From Paracoccaceae bacterium (GTDB taxonomy: Bacteria; Pseudomonadota; Alphaproteobacteria; Rhodobacterales; Rhodobacteraceae): a stretch of DNA of 47,692 bases. The stretch covers positions 1 through 47,692 of the forward strand of contig JASJDQ010000002.1 in assembly GCA_030065075.1 (NCBI GenBank). Direction: 5' to 3'. The notes below the pieces were generated by a model. The model was not told the origin of the DNA and ran no database searches. It worked only from the letters and a program-made list of their open reading frames with translations. Positions 24,574-32,765 of the stretch are shown here, one piece after another (positions within the stretch are counted from its first letter, which is position 1; the number at the start of each line of letters is the position of its first letter). The translations under genes were made by a program, and so were the position numbers.

Positions 24574-25797
24574 ATGGTAAATTTGGTCCGAAATTCTTGC
24601 GCACTCGCGCTCGTTTTCGTGCTCTTTGCGGTGCAACCGATCTTTGCGGCGGTTTGCGAAGTATCAACATCCCAAAAACTGCAATGCGATCTGAGCACTG
24701 GCGACAAGGGCGCAGCTCCGGCGGAATTGGCAGAGATACTCAAGACCACGACGTCGCGTTCGGTTCGGGAGGATGCGGCACGGTACCTGATCGAGCTTGA
24801 TGATGGCGCGTTGTCGAGTTCTGATCCCCAACTGATGGCCGATGCATTTATCGTTCTCGGCAACACGGTCCGCGACGACAGCAACTGGATCGCCGCGGCA
24901 GAGCTGATTATTTCAACGTCGGCCGAAGCTCCGATTGATAACCGCGATTACCTGGCGTTCCTTGCGCGCTATGCACATAAACTCCGTATGGCTGGCCTGA
25001 ATGACCAGGCAGTTGAACTTGCACAGGCCAGTCTTGGCGATGGACCACTGCCGAACAACGGGCGCGACTACGAGGTCTTCCCGACCATCCAGATGATGTC
25101 ATTTGACGGGCATGAACCCAGCATCGCGCTCTTGGATGCATGGGCCGGGAAGGCACCTCCTTCGAATGACCCAACCGTTGCCACGGCGAAAACAGTTATC
25201 GATGCGCTGGACGGCGACCCGCAAGCACAATTATTAATCGGGAAGATGCTTGTCGAAGGACAGGAACCGGACCTAAGTCGCGTTCAGAACCGCTATACGG
25301 GACGCCCCAAGGGCGGGCCGTACAATGCAGAGCGCGGCGCAGAGTTTCTGCGGAATGCTCTTGATGCGGGCCTGGAGGAGGCACGTGCTCCTCTGAAGGC
25401 TTACGAAGACAAGATCGCCGCCCAGAAGAAGCGCGAAGCTGAAGAGCGCGCAGCAGAGGCCAAGCGCAAGGAAGAGGAACGCATCGCGGCAGAAAAGGCA
25501 CGACAGAAACTGATAGAGGAACGCAAGGCCAAAGCCGCGCTTCAAACGAACCGGTTAGATGAATACCTGAAGTCACAACGCGCCGATATCAACCGTTTGG
25601 GCGTGTTCTGGAACTCTTGCGTGGCAGAAGCCGGCGGGAACCGGGTGGCCAAGAAGTACTGCGATTGCATCGTCACGCGGTCCGTCGAACTCATGGGCCA
25701 AGCGCGCGCCAACGTCGCGCTGGCGACCGGTGTCGGCTTGAGCCAGTCACGCCTGCGGGACATCGTATTGTTCTGCGTGGACCTGTCGCGCGGATGA
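24574..25797 (+). CDS. Secreted coiled-coil protein of unknown function
   Basis: A 407-residue protein with a signal peptide ending in VQPIFAA-VC, helical repeats in its first half that resemble TPR/Sel1-like units (for example SFDGHEPSIALLDAW and AQLLIGKMLVEGQEP), then a long Ala/Glu/Lys/Arg-rich coiled coil at about residues 280-345 and a C-terminal domain with four cysteines (NSCVAEAGG, KKYCDCIV, LFCVDL) that could form disulfides in the periplasm. Function unknown. ATG 24574 begins the signal peptide; the ORF extends upstream to 24514 without support. Confidence 0.75.
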   Translation: MVNLVRNSCALALVFVLFAVQPIFAAVCEVSTSQKLQCDLSTGDKGAAPAELAEILKTTTSRSVREDAARYLIELDDGALSSSDPQLMADAFIVLGNTVRDDSNWIAAAELIISTSAEAPIDNRDYLAFLARYAHKLRMAGLNDQAVELAQASLGDGPLPNNGRDYEVFPTIQMMSFDGHEPSIALLDAWAGKAPPSNDPTVATAKTVIDALDGDPQAQLLIGKMLVEGQEPDLSRVQNRYTGRPKGGPYNAERGAEFLRNALDAGLEEARAPLKAYEDKIAAQKKREAEERAAEAKRKEEERIAAEKARQKLIEERKAKAALQTNRLDEYLKSQRADINRLGVFWNSCVAEAGGNRVAKKYCDCIVTRSVELMGQARANVALATGVGLSQSRLRDIVLFCVDLSRG

Positions 25798-25813
25798 TGT
25801 CCGGGCAAGAAAC

Positions 25814-26281
25814 ATGAAGGACCCGATCGATCGTTCCGGTCTGCGGGATCGCTTCTGGGAACGCGTGCCGCTCAAGAACCTCACTAAGAAGGAATGGGAG
25901 GCGCTCTGCGACGGCTGCGGCAAGTGCTGCCTGAACAAGCTCGAAGACCCTGACACAGCCGAGATCGCCTTCACCCGCGTCGCCTGCCGGTTGCTGGATG
26001 GAGAGACCTGCCGCTGCGCCCAATACGACATCAGACTTCAATTCGTGCCTGAATGTGTCGTGCTAACGCCCTCAAATATAAGCGAAATTGCCTATTGGAT
26101 GCCTACGACCTGCGCTTACCGCCTGATTTACGAAGGCAAACCCCTCTATGACTGGCATCCTCTGGTATCAGACGACCCGGACGCCATCCACAAGGCGGGC
26201 GCTTCGGTCAAAGGCTGGACCGTGCCAGAGTTCGAAGTACCGGAAGACGAGTGGGAAGAGCACATCGTGGAGGACCTTTGA
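25814..26281 (+). CDS. YcgN-family cysteine cluster protein (UPF0260)
   Basis: A 155-residue protein of the YcgN/UPF0260 family with a zinc- or iron-sulfur-cluster-type cysteine set: CDGCGKCC near the start, then C in RVACRLL, CRCAQYD, PECVVL and TTCAYRL. Family function is not established. Its stop overlaps the ATG of the threonine aldolase gene (TGATG at 26279-26283), so the two are cotranscribed and translationally coupled. Confidence 0.93.
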   Translation: MKDPIDRSGLRDRFWERVPLKNLTKKEWEALCDGCGKCCLNKLEDPDTAEIAFTRVACRLLDGETCRCAQYDIRLQFVPECVVLTPSNISEIAYWMPTTCAYRLIYEGKPLYDWHPLVSDDPDAIHKAGASVKGWTVPEFEVPEDEWEEHIVEDL

Positions 26282-27300
26282 TGCGCTTCGCCTCGGATAA
26301 CGCAGGCCCAGTCCATCCGCGGGTGATGGAGGCACTCGCCGCCGCCAACGAAGGCTGGGCCCTGCCTTATGGCAACGACGACGTCACGAAATCCGCCGTC
26401 GAGAAGGTGAGAGACGTCTTCGAAGCCCCTGATGCCGCAGTCTATTTTGTCGCCACCGGTACGGCGTGCAATGCGCTTCTGCTAGCCACCATGGCCGACC
26501 CGTTTCAAACAATTTTCTGCACGGATGTCGCGCATGTCGAAGAAGACGAATGCAACGCGCCCGAGTTCTTCACCGGCGGTGCCAAGCTCACCCTGATCGA
26601 CGCACCGCATGCCAAGATGGACCCGAATTGCCTTCGCGCCGCCTTGGATAAGCGGGCGGGTAAGAACGTTCACGCAGCGCGGAAAGGCCCGCTTACGCTC
26701 ACACAGGTAACGGAACGCGGCACGCTCTATTCGCTGAACGAGTTGGCAGACCTCACGCAAATCGCCAAAGCTCACGATGTGCCCGTCCACCTCGACGGCG
26801 CACGCTTTGCCAACGCCATCGCCGCCCTTGGCTGCACACCCACCGAGATAAGCCATGAACTCGGCATCGATGCCGTAAGCTTCGGCGGCACCAAGAACGG
26901 GTGCATGGGCGTTGAAGCCGCGGTCATCTTCAACCCTGAGCTAGCTTGGGAATTCGAGCTCCGCCGCAAGCGCGCGGGCCACTTGTTCTCGAAAAACCGG
27001 TATCTGGCCGCCCAAATGCTGGCCTATCTGACCGACGATCTCTGGCTTCAGATGGCAAAGGCCGCAAACCGCAAGGCGCAGGCGCTTGCAGGGGCATTGG
27101 AGGAGATCGACGGCGTGGAGTTCATCCACCCGCCAGAAGCCAATATGCTGTTTGTCACCTTGCCCGAAGCCGCGCACGAGCGTCTGGAGGCGGCAGGGGC
27201 TCAGTATTATCCCTCTCCCACGGGATCAGCCCGTCTCGTCGTCGACTGGTCCTGCCCAGAGGAGCATATTCATGAGTTCGTTCGTGTCGTCCGCGGATGA
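26281..27300 (+). CDS. Low-specificity L-threonine aldolase (beta-eliminating lyase family)
   Basis: A PLP enzyme that splits L-threonine or L-allo-threonine into glycine and acetaldehyde, in 339 residues. Recognisable blocks: RFASDNAGPVHPRVMEAL at the N-terminus, the VHLDGARFANA aspartate that binds PLP, and the Schiff-base lysine K205 in SFGGTKNGC. The start at ATG 26281 overlaps the upstream stop. Several Rhodobacterales carry this gene next to ycgN-like genes; the acetaldehyde or glycine role here is not shown by context. Confidence 0.92.
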   Translation: MRFASDNAGPVHPRVMEALAAANEGWALPYGNDDVTKSAVEKVRDVFEAPDAAVYFVATGTACNALLLATMADPFQTIFCTDVAHVEEDECNAPEFFTGGAKLTLIDAPHAKMDPNCLRAALDKRAGKNVHAARKGPLTLTQVTERGTLYSLNELADLTQIAKAHDVPVHLDGARFANAIAALGCTPTEISHELGIDAVSFGGTKNGCMGVEAAVIFNPELAWEFELRRKRAGHLFSKNRYLAAQMLAYLTDDLWLQMAKAANRKAQALAGALEEIDGVEFIHPPEANMLFVTLPEAAHERLEAAGAQYYPSPTGSARLVVDWSCPEEHIHEFVRVVRG

Positions 27301-27338
27301 TATGGCATGACAGAGCGGTTCTGGGCTAATCTTTTGTT

Positions 27339-27851
27339 ATGACGCGCCTGATCCTGTTTGCCCCGCTCCTCTTTCTGGCTGCCTGTGCGACACTTTCCGA
27401 AAGCGAATGCCGCGCGGGCGACTGGTACGCAATCGGCAAGAAGGACGGGGCCAACGGACGCCAGTCCAGCTTTCTGCAACAGCACGCCAAGGCCTGCGCC
27501 GACTATGGCATTCGCCCCGATCAAACGGCTTGGGAAGAGGGACGACGGGATGGCCTGCCGCTTTACTGCACGCGGCGCCGCGCCTTCGAGGAAGGGCGCA
27601 GAGGCAAACACCTCTCCCCGGTCTGCCCATCCTCACAACTGGCAGAACTGACCCGCGCAAACGAAAGGGGCCTACGGGTCAATCGGATCGAGCAGGATAT
27701 CCGCGAGATCGAGAACGACATCCGCCAGATCAACTCCGAACTGGCAAGCCTGCCCGCGGACGACCCGTCACGCAGTTCACTGATCTCGGAGCGAAGCTTC
27801 CTGCGGCTCGACCTTCTGACGCTCCGCGCCGAGCGCGCACGCATGATCTGA
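27339..27851 (+). CDS. DUF2799 lipoprotein
   Basis: A 170-residue lipoprotein with lipobox LAAC at about residues 13-16. The start of the mature part, ECRAGDWYAIGKKDGANG, is the DUF2799 signature (E-C..GDW..IG..DG..G), followed by a helical, charged C-terminal region with a coiled-coil tendency (IEQDIREIENDIRQINSEL). Function unknown. No obvious ribosome binding site. It converges with the histidine kinase gene, with 3 bp between stops. Confidence 0.85.
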   Translation: MTRLILFAPLLFLAACATLSESECRAGDWYAIGKKDGANGRQSSFLQQHAKACADYGIRPDQTAWEEGRRDGLPLYCTRRRAFEEGRRGKHLSPVCPSSQLAELTRANERGLRVNRIEQDIREIENDIRQINSELASLPADDPSRSSLISERSFLRLDLLTLRAERARMI

Positions 27852-27854
27852 CGC

Positions 27855-30521
27855 TCAGGCGGCTGCAGCCTGCGCGGCGGGCAAGGTGACCCGGAAGGCC
27901 GCCCCACTCTGCCCCGATACGTAAGAGATATCACCGCCCAACCGCTTCATGATCTCGCGGCAGATCGCCAGGCCCAGCCCGGCCCCACCCGCCGCGCGGT
28001 GGTCGGTCCCACGCGAGAACTTCTCGAATATCACGCTCTCTGCCTCGGCGCTCACTCCCGAACCATTGTCAATGAAGTCCACGATCTTACGACTGCCATT
28101 GTCGCCAACTTCGATGCGCAGTTCGGGGTCGTCAGCATCGCAATATTTCTGGACATTCGAAATCAGGTTTATGAAGACCTGCGCCAGCCGGTCGCTGTCG
28201 GTATAGAGTGAAATCGCCTCGCGCATCCGGTCCCGGCTGATCGTCAGCACGCCATCTGGCTGCTCGGTCGCCGCTATGGCCCGATCCAGAATGGCGTCAA
28301 GTTGAACCTCGCCATTGTTCAGCGTCACCTGACCGTTTTCCAAGACGCTCAGATCCAGCAGGTCGTCCAGCAGCCGCGTGAGGCGAATGGCCTCGTCATG
28401 GATGATCTGGCTGTAACGCTGGCGCTCTTCCGGCGCCATCGTCTCGCCACGCATCAGGATCTCGCTGAAGGACCGGATGCTGGTCATGGGCGTCCGCAAT
28501 TCGTGGCTGATCTGGCTCAGGAACCCGTCTTTTTGTACCGATAGCGCCACGAGTTTCTCGTTCGCCTCCTGCAACTGCTGCGCCGTCCGGCCCAGTTCCT
28601 GGCTCTTCGCCTCCAACTGGTTGGAGTACTCCAGGATCTGCTGCGCCTCGTCCGCGACCCGCATAAGGTCTTCGACCGACACCGTCACGCCGCCGGTGAT
28701 CTGCATCAGCATGGCGTGCGCCGTCGCCGCACCCACCGAGCCTGCAAGCTTGCGTTCCAGGCCTTCTAGGAAAGCTGGTGTCACATCCGGCAAATAGCCG
28801 AGTTTCCCCTGCGCCTTGGCTTCCTCGGCGAAAAGCGCCTGCGCTTCCGACGCACCGATGATCCGCTGCGACATCATCAAAAGGTCTTCGGCCTCCGCCG
28901 CACCGCCTGTCCACCCGGGCGCGCTTTCCGAATAGCGGAAGACGTTGACAAAAGCCGCACCCTGCAGACGCTCGAGTGGTGACGGGAAGCTCAGAAGTGA
29001 GAAAAGGCAGAAAGCGGCGGTGTTCAAAAGAAGTGACCAGAAGACCGCATGCACAAGCGGGTCCAGCCCTTCGATTCCGAAAAGCGCCTGCGGGCGCAGA
29101 TAGCTCAGGCCGAACGGCCCTTCGGCGTAGACGGACGCAGGGATAAGGCTGGCATCACCGAAGCTTGGCAGGAACGAACTCCAAAGCCAGATAGCGAATC
29201 CCACCGTAAGCCCCGCCGCCGCGCCGGTGCGCGTCGCGCCCCGCCAGAAGATGCCGCCCACCAGGGCTGGCAGAACCTGCGCCATGCCCGTGAACGCAAT
29301 CAACCCGATAGCAGCCAGTGCACCGCTGCCACCCGAGTAGACGTAATACATGTACCCAAGCGCCAGAAGCGCCGCGATCGAGAGCCGCCGCGAGGTGATA
29401 ACAACGTGACGCACGTCGCCCGATACCGTCGCGCCCCCTTGTTGACGGCTAAGCCAGATCGGCATGACGATATGGTTCGAAACCATGGTCGCGACCGCGA
29501 TGGCCGCCACAATGACCATCGAGGTGGCCGAAGAGAACCCGCCCAGGAAGGCCAGCATGGCCAACGTGTTGCGGTCAAACTCCAGAGGAAGGGTCAGCAC
29601 GAAGAGGTCGGGGTTCGAACCTGCCGGCAGCACGTTCAAACCGACCGCCGCGATCGGTAGCACGAAAAGGCTCATCAGAAACAGATAAAGTGGAAAGGCC
29701 CAACTGGCTGTTGCCAGATGCCGTTCATCCGAGTTTTCGACCACCATCACCTGAAACATCCGCGGCAAGCAGATGAAGGCCATGGCGGAAAGTCCGATAA
29801 GCACGGTCCAGCGCTCGGGCCGGATGGTCTGCTCGGCGATGGGCGAAGCGGCGATGACATCCAGCATCGGCCCCGGACCGCCTGCCAGGATGAAAACCAC
29901 GAAAATCCCGACCGCAAGAAGCGCGATCAGTTTGACCACCGCCTCGACGGCGATGGCCATCACGACCCCGTGGTGATGCGCGTTCACATCCAGATTGCGC
30001 GTCCCAAAGAGGATAGTGAACGCCGCCAGCCCCACCGCCACAACGAAAGCGGTCTGGTTCAGGTTGGCCCCCGGGGTCGTGGCGAAGACGTTGAAACTGA
30101 GCGTGACGGATTGAAGCTGGAGCGCGATGTAGGGCGTCGTGGCAACGACAGCGAGCAGTGTGACCAGGACGCCCAGCATGTTCGATTTGCCGAAGCGCGA
30201 CGAAATCAGGTCGGCAATCGAGGTGATCCGCTGGGTGCGCCCGATCCTGACCAAACGGCGGAGCAACACCCACCAGCCCACCATGACCAGCGTAGGGCCG
30301 AGGTAAATAGTGACGAACTCCATGCCCGACCGCGCGGCGTAACCGACCGCACCGTAAAACGTCCAGGCCGTGCAGTAGATGGAAAGGGACAGCGTGTATA
30401 TCAGCGGTGAGTTCAGCCAGCCGACCCGCCCTGCCGCCGCGCGCTTGTCCGCCCAGAAGGCGAACGCAAACAACACCACGACATAGAGCAAACAGATGGT
30501 GACAAGCAGGTTGAAAGACAT
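27855..30521 (-). CDS. SLC5-STAC sensor histidine kinase (CbrA/CrbS-like)
   Basis: An 888-residue membrane sensor. Residues about 1-500 are a full sodium:solute symporter (SLC5) domain with some 13 helices, for example CTAWTFYGAVGYAARSG and FLGGFSSATSMVIVA. A STAC-like linker follows near 570-620 (LAGSVGAATAHAMLMQI), then a coiled coil, a HisKA domain with phospho-acceptor H673 in SQISHELRTP, and a HATPase with DNGSGVS and GGAGLGLAICREIM. There is no PAS domain, unlike typical CbrA. Such proteins (CbrA, CrbS) sense or transport small nutrients; CrbS controls acs in Vibrio and Pseudomonas. Last gene of the scfR-receiver-small membrane protein-kinase operon, so it plausibly reports on the substrate handled by the divergent ABC-acs operon. 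Confidence 0.9.
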   Translation of the reverse strand: MSFNLLVTICLLYVVVLFAFAFWADKRAAAGRVGWLNSPLIYTLSLSIYCTAWTFYGAVGYAARSGMEFVTIYLGPTLVMVGWWVLLRRLVRIGRTQRITSIADLISSRFGKSNMLGVLVTLLAVVATTPYIALQLQSVTLSFNVFATTPGANLNQTAFVVAVGLAAFTILFGTRNLDVNAHHHGVVMAIAVEAVVKLIALLAVGIFVVFILAGGPGPMLDVIAASPIAEQTIRPERWTVLIGLSAMAFICLPRMFQVMVVENSDERHLATASWAFPLYLFLMSLFVLPIAAVGLNVLPAGSNPDLFVLTLPLEFDRNTLAMLAFLGGFSSATSMVIVAAIAVATMVSNHIVMPIWLSRQQGGATVSGDVRHVVITSRRLSIAALLALGYMYYVYSGGSGALAAIGLIAFTGMAQVLPALVGGIFWRGATRTGAAAGLTVGFAIWLWSSFLPSFGDASLIPASVYAEGPFGLSYLRPQALFGIEGLDPLVHAVFWSLLLNTAAFCLFSLLSFPSPLERLQGAAFVNVFRYSESAPGWTGGAAEAEDLLMMSQRIIGASEAQALFAEEAKAQGKLGYLPDVTPAFLEGLERKLAGSVGAATAHAMLMQITGGVTVSVEDLMRVADEAQQILEYSNQLEAKSQELGRTAQQLQEANEKLVALSVQKDGFLSQISHELRTPMTSIRSFSEILMRGETMAPEERQRYSQIIHDEAIRLTRLLDDLLDLSVLENGQVTLNNGEVQLDAILDRAIAATEQPDGVLTISRDRMREAISLYTDSDRLAQVFINLISNVQKYCDADDPELRIEVGDNGSRKIVDFIDNGSGVSAEAESVIFEKFSRGTDHRAAGGAGLGLAICREIMKRLGGDISYVSGQSGAAFRVTLPAAQAAAA

Positions 30522-30527
30522 TGGTCG

Positions 30528-30797
30528 CTAGCGCTCGGGTGGAACCGAGGGCTCTGCTTCGTCGCTGTCCTCGGTCAGCGGCATGAGGCGGACGGAAAGC
30601 ACGCCGATCACCACGATCAGGATGGCCCAGACGACAAAGATATAGATCATTGCCCCGGCCGTGGTCGTCCAAAGCCCGGACAGCAACAGCAGCACCAGAC
30701 CCGTGAACGGCACAAGTCGGGCAGCGTCGCCCAGGCGGCGCCGACGATAGCTCTCGCGCTCCAAGAACATCGGCTGTTTTCGCGTAGCCCCGGCCAT
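30528..30797 (-). CDS. Small two-helix membrane protein between receiver and SLC5 kinase
   Basis: An 89-residue protein with two adjacent hydrophobic segments (about residues 27-44 and 48-69: LVPFTGLVLLLLSGLW and AMIYIFVVWAILIVVIGVL), a basic N-terminus and an acidic, proline-rich tail. No family recognised. Its ATG shares one base with the stop of the response regulator gene (TGATG at 30795-30799), and its stop is 6 bp before the kinase, so it is tightly embedded in the operon. A role as accessory subunit of the SLC5 domain, like small subunits of some solute symporters, is an inference. Confidence 0.72.
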   Translation of the reverse strand: MAGATRKQPMFLERESYRRRRLGDAARLVPFTGLVLLLLSGLWTTTAGAMIYIFVVWAILIVVIGVLSVRLMPLTEDSDEAEPSVPPER

Positions 30798-31165
30798 CAG
30801 CCCACCAATTCGCGGACCGTGCTCAGGATCTCGCCGTTCGAAAATGGCTTGGTCATAAACCGGCTGGCGCCAAGACGCTCGGCCAGCTCGCGGTCCTTCT
30901 TCTGACCTCGCGCCGTCAGCATCAGCACGGGCGTGTTGCCGACGTCCTGCGTCTCGCGCAATTCGTTGAGAATGTCATAGCCGGATTTGTTGGGCAGCAT
31001 GACGTCAAGGATCACCAGATCGGGCTCGCGCGTCCGTATGGCGTCCAGCGCGGTCTTGCCGTCCGAATGCGTGTCCACGCGCCACCCGTCGCGCGACAGG
31101 ATGAAACGGATCGCTTCTATGATGTTCGGTTCGTCCTCAATTAGAAGGACGCGCTTGTCTGTCAT
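30797..31165 (-). CDS. Single-domain response regulator (receiver only)
   Basis: A 122-residue CheY-like receiver with acidic pocket E10-D11-E12, phospho-acceptor D54 in VILDVMLP, the LMLTARG threonine and the TKPFSNGE lysine, and no output domain. It is the likely partner of the SLC5 histidine kinase encoded two genes downstream. A strong GGGAGGGG ribosome binding site precedes ATG 31165. Without a DNA-binding domain it must act through a protein partner; the ScfR regulator encoded directly upstream is one candidate, but this is untested. Confidence 0.93.
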   Translation of the reverse strand: MTDKRVLLIEDEPNIIEAIRFILSRDGWRVDTHSDGKTALDAIRTREPDLVILDVMLPNKSGYDILNELRETQDVGNTPVLMLTARGQKKDRELAERLGASRFMTKPFSNGEILSTVRELVG

Positions 31166-31234
31166 CGCGCATCCCCTCCCTTGGATGACGATGGTTCCCT
31201 GATGCTTCGACTATTGCTGACAGCCGCGCATCTG

Positions 31235-32542
31235 TCAAAGGCCCGAAGTTCCGAGAAAAACCGAAGGCTCCCGTCGAGCGACGCAATCGGTTTCGGGGCA
31301 TATCCGGCACGACGTACCCACACGCCGCGCCGCGCTGTCCGTTTCCATGGTCGGCTGGAACAGCATCCAGGCCTCCAGAACTGCCGGACCATCGTATCCT
31401 GCGGGGTAAGACAGGTCCGCTATGGCCCAGGCGTTGAAGCTGTTCTCGTCGCGCCCCGCGAAGATCAGGGGTTGAGAAATCGGTGTCATCGGGCGCTGCA
31501 GTGCCTGAAAGAGCGGCCAGATCGGGCACGCCGCCCCGTAGCGCGGCAATCCAAAGCCGGGCAAGGGCTTTCGGAAGGTCAGTGTCCCGGAACCGTCGCA
31601 GGCCACCAAACCAAAGCTCGGTGCACTCTCCAGGGCTTCAGGCGGCAACGCCGCCAACCGGCGGAAAACAACCGGCAGTCCGACGGCAAAGCGACCGGCC
31701 ATCTCCATCGGCGAAGCACCAGCCGCCAAAGCTTCCTGCAGGGGACCAATCGGAACGACAGCGGCGTCCTGGGCATAGCGCTCCAGCGCGCCACGCGCGA
31801 TCCTTTTGGCGGCAGCGGACTTTAAAAGCGCAGCCTCTGCCAGCACGTCGTCTATCGCCGCGCCCTCTGACGCCTCCAGTTCCGCTACATGCCACGACCG
31901 CGCCGCCAGCCAGGCATCCAACTCGTCCTGCGGCAAGTTTCCGTCCGACGCCCTGCTGTCGCTGTCCAGATATTCGACCAGGGTTTCCGTCGCGGCGGCG
32001 AGCCGCTGGCTGTCCTCGAAGATGTTGCGATGAAACCGTGCCTCCCATTCCGGCTCGATGTCGTCGCCTTGGGCAAGGATCGCGCTGGCCGAGCGGATGG
32101 ATGTCACGCTGGAGAGGACACTATGCATCGACGCCGACAGAAACGGGTCGTGGGTCAACCGGTCGTCCAGCCGTTCCACCACCTGTTCCAGCCGCCGGAT
32201 CTCGCGCTGCTGCGCCGCGATCAACCGCGCCCAGCCGGGGAAACGCCCGGCCAGTTCCTCGGCCCGTTCGCGCTCGGGGCCGGTGCCTTCGTGGCTGGCG
32301 GCGGCTGCATCCATGGCCGCGGCAAGCTGAACTTCCGCCGTGCCGCTGAAGAGCCCTGGGTCGACACCCAACGCTTGCGCGATCCGCACCAGAAGTGCGC
32401 CACCGATGGGGCGACGGTTGTGTTCGATCAGGTTCAGGTAGCTGGCCGAAATGTCGCAGGCACGCGCCAATGCCGCCTGTTTGACACCCCGATCCATTCG
32501 AAGTGTCCTGATGCGCGACCCGATCAAAGGAGCTTTCGCCAC
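31235..32542 (-). CDS. ScfR-type XRE regulator (short-chain fatty acyl regulator family)
   Basis: A 435-residue regulator with an N-terminal XRE helix-turn-helix (KQAALARACDISASYLNLIEHNRRPIGG, about residues 20-47) and a long C-terminal part ending in CRICPETDCVARREPS, the cysteine signature of the ScfR/RamB/PrpR-type regulators (DUF2083) that control acetate, propionate and methylcitrate genes in response to acyl-CoA. I see no HExxH motif of the IrrE-like peptidase domain found in some relatives. The start is GTG 32542 with GGGGA upstream. It is the first gene of the minus-strand operon; 69 bp separate it from the receiver gene. Its likely sites are the TTTACAA repeats in the divergent promoter. 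Confidence 0.88.
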   Translation of the reverse strand: MAKAPLIGSRIRTLRMDRGVKQAALARACDISASYLNLIEHNRRPIGGALLVRIAQALGVDPGLFSGTAEVQLAAAMDAAAASHEGTGPERERAEELAGRFPGWARLIAAQQREIRRLEQVVERLDDRLTHDPFLSASMHSVLSSVTSIRSASAILAQGDDIEPEWEARFHRNIFEDSQRLAAATETLVEYLDSDSRASDGNLPQDELDAWLAARSWHVAELEASEGAAIDDVLAEAALLKSAAAKRIARGALERYAQDAAVVPIGPLQEALAAGASPMEMAGRFAVGLPVVFRRLAALPPEALESAPSFGLVACDGSGTLTFRKPLPGFGLPRYGAACPIWPLFQALQRPMTPISQPLIFAGRDENSFNAWAIADLSYPAGYDGPAVLEAWMLFQPTMETDSAARRVGTSCRICPETDCVARREPSVFLGTSGL

Positions 32543-32590
32543 AGGTTTCCCCTAAGTTTCAAGGCATTTCTGCGTTGCGTAGAAAATTTC

Positions 32591-32701
32591 TTTACAAGAC
32601 TACCACATTGACTGTTCAAAAGTTTACAAAAATATTCAAGGAACCCTGTAGGTTGTTGCCAACTTTAATTGACACCTTCGATAATGGCCTTGTCTTGTAA
32701 A
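32591..32701. promoter_or_regulatory. Divergent promoter region with three TTTACAA candidate operators
   Basis: TTTACAAGAC (32591-32600) and its exact reverse complement GTCTTGTAAA (32692-32701) form a 10-bp inverted repeat 91 bp apart; TTTACAAA (32623-32630) lies between. For the rightward operon TTGCCA (32656-32661) and GATAAT (32680-32685) are 18 bp apart, putting the start near the right repeat. For scfR the minus strand reads TTGAAC, 17 bp, TGTAAA, so the left repeat covers its -10 box. TTTACAAA resembles the TTTGCAAA sites of RamB-type regulators. Confidence 0.6.
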
Positions 32702-32765
32702 AGACTGGTCGCAGGACAGGAGGACCCGGATCTGTGACCGCCAGAACGCTTATGGGAGGACTTAC

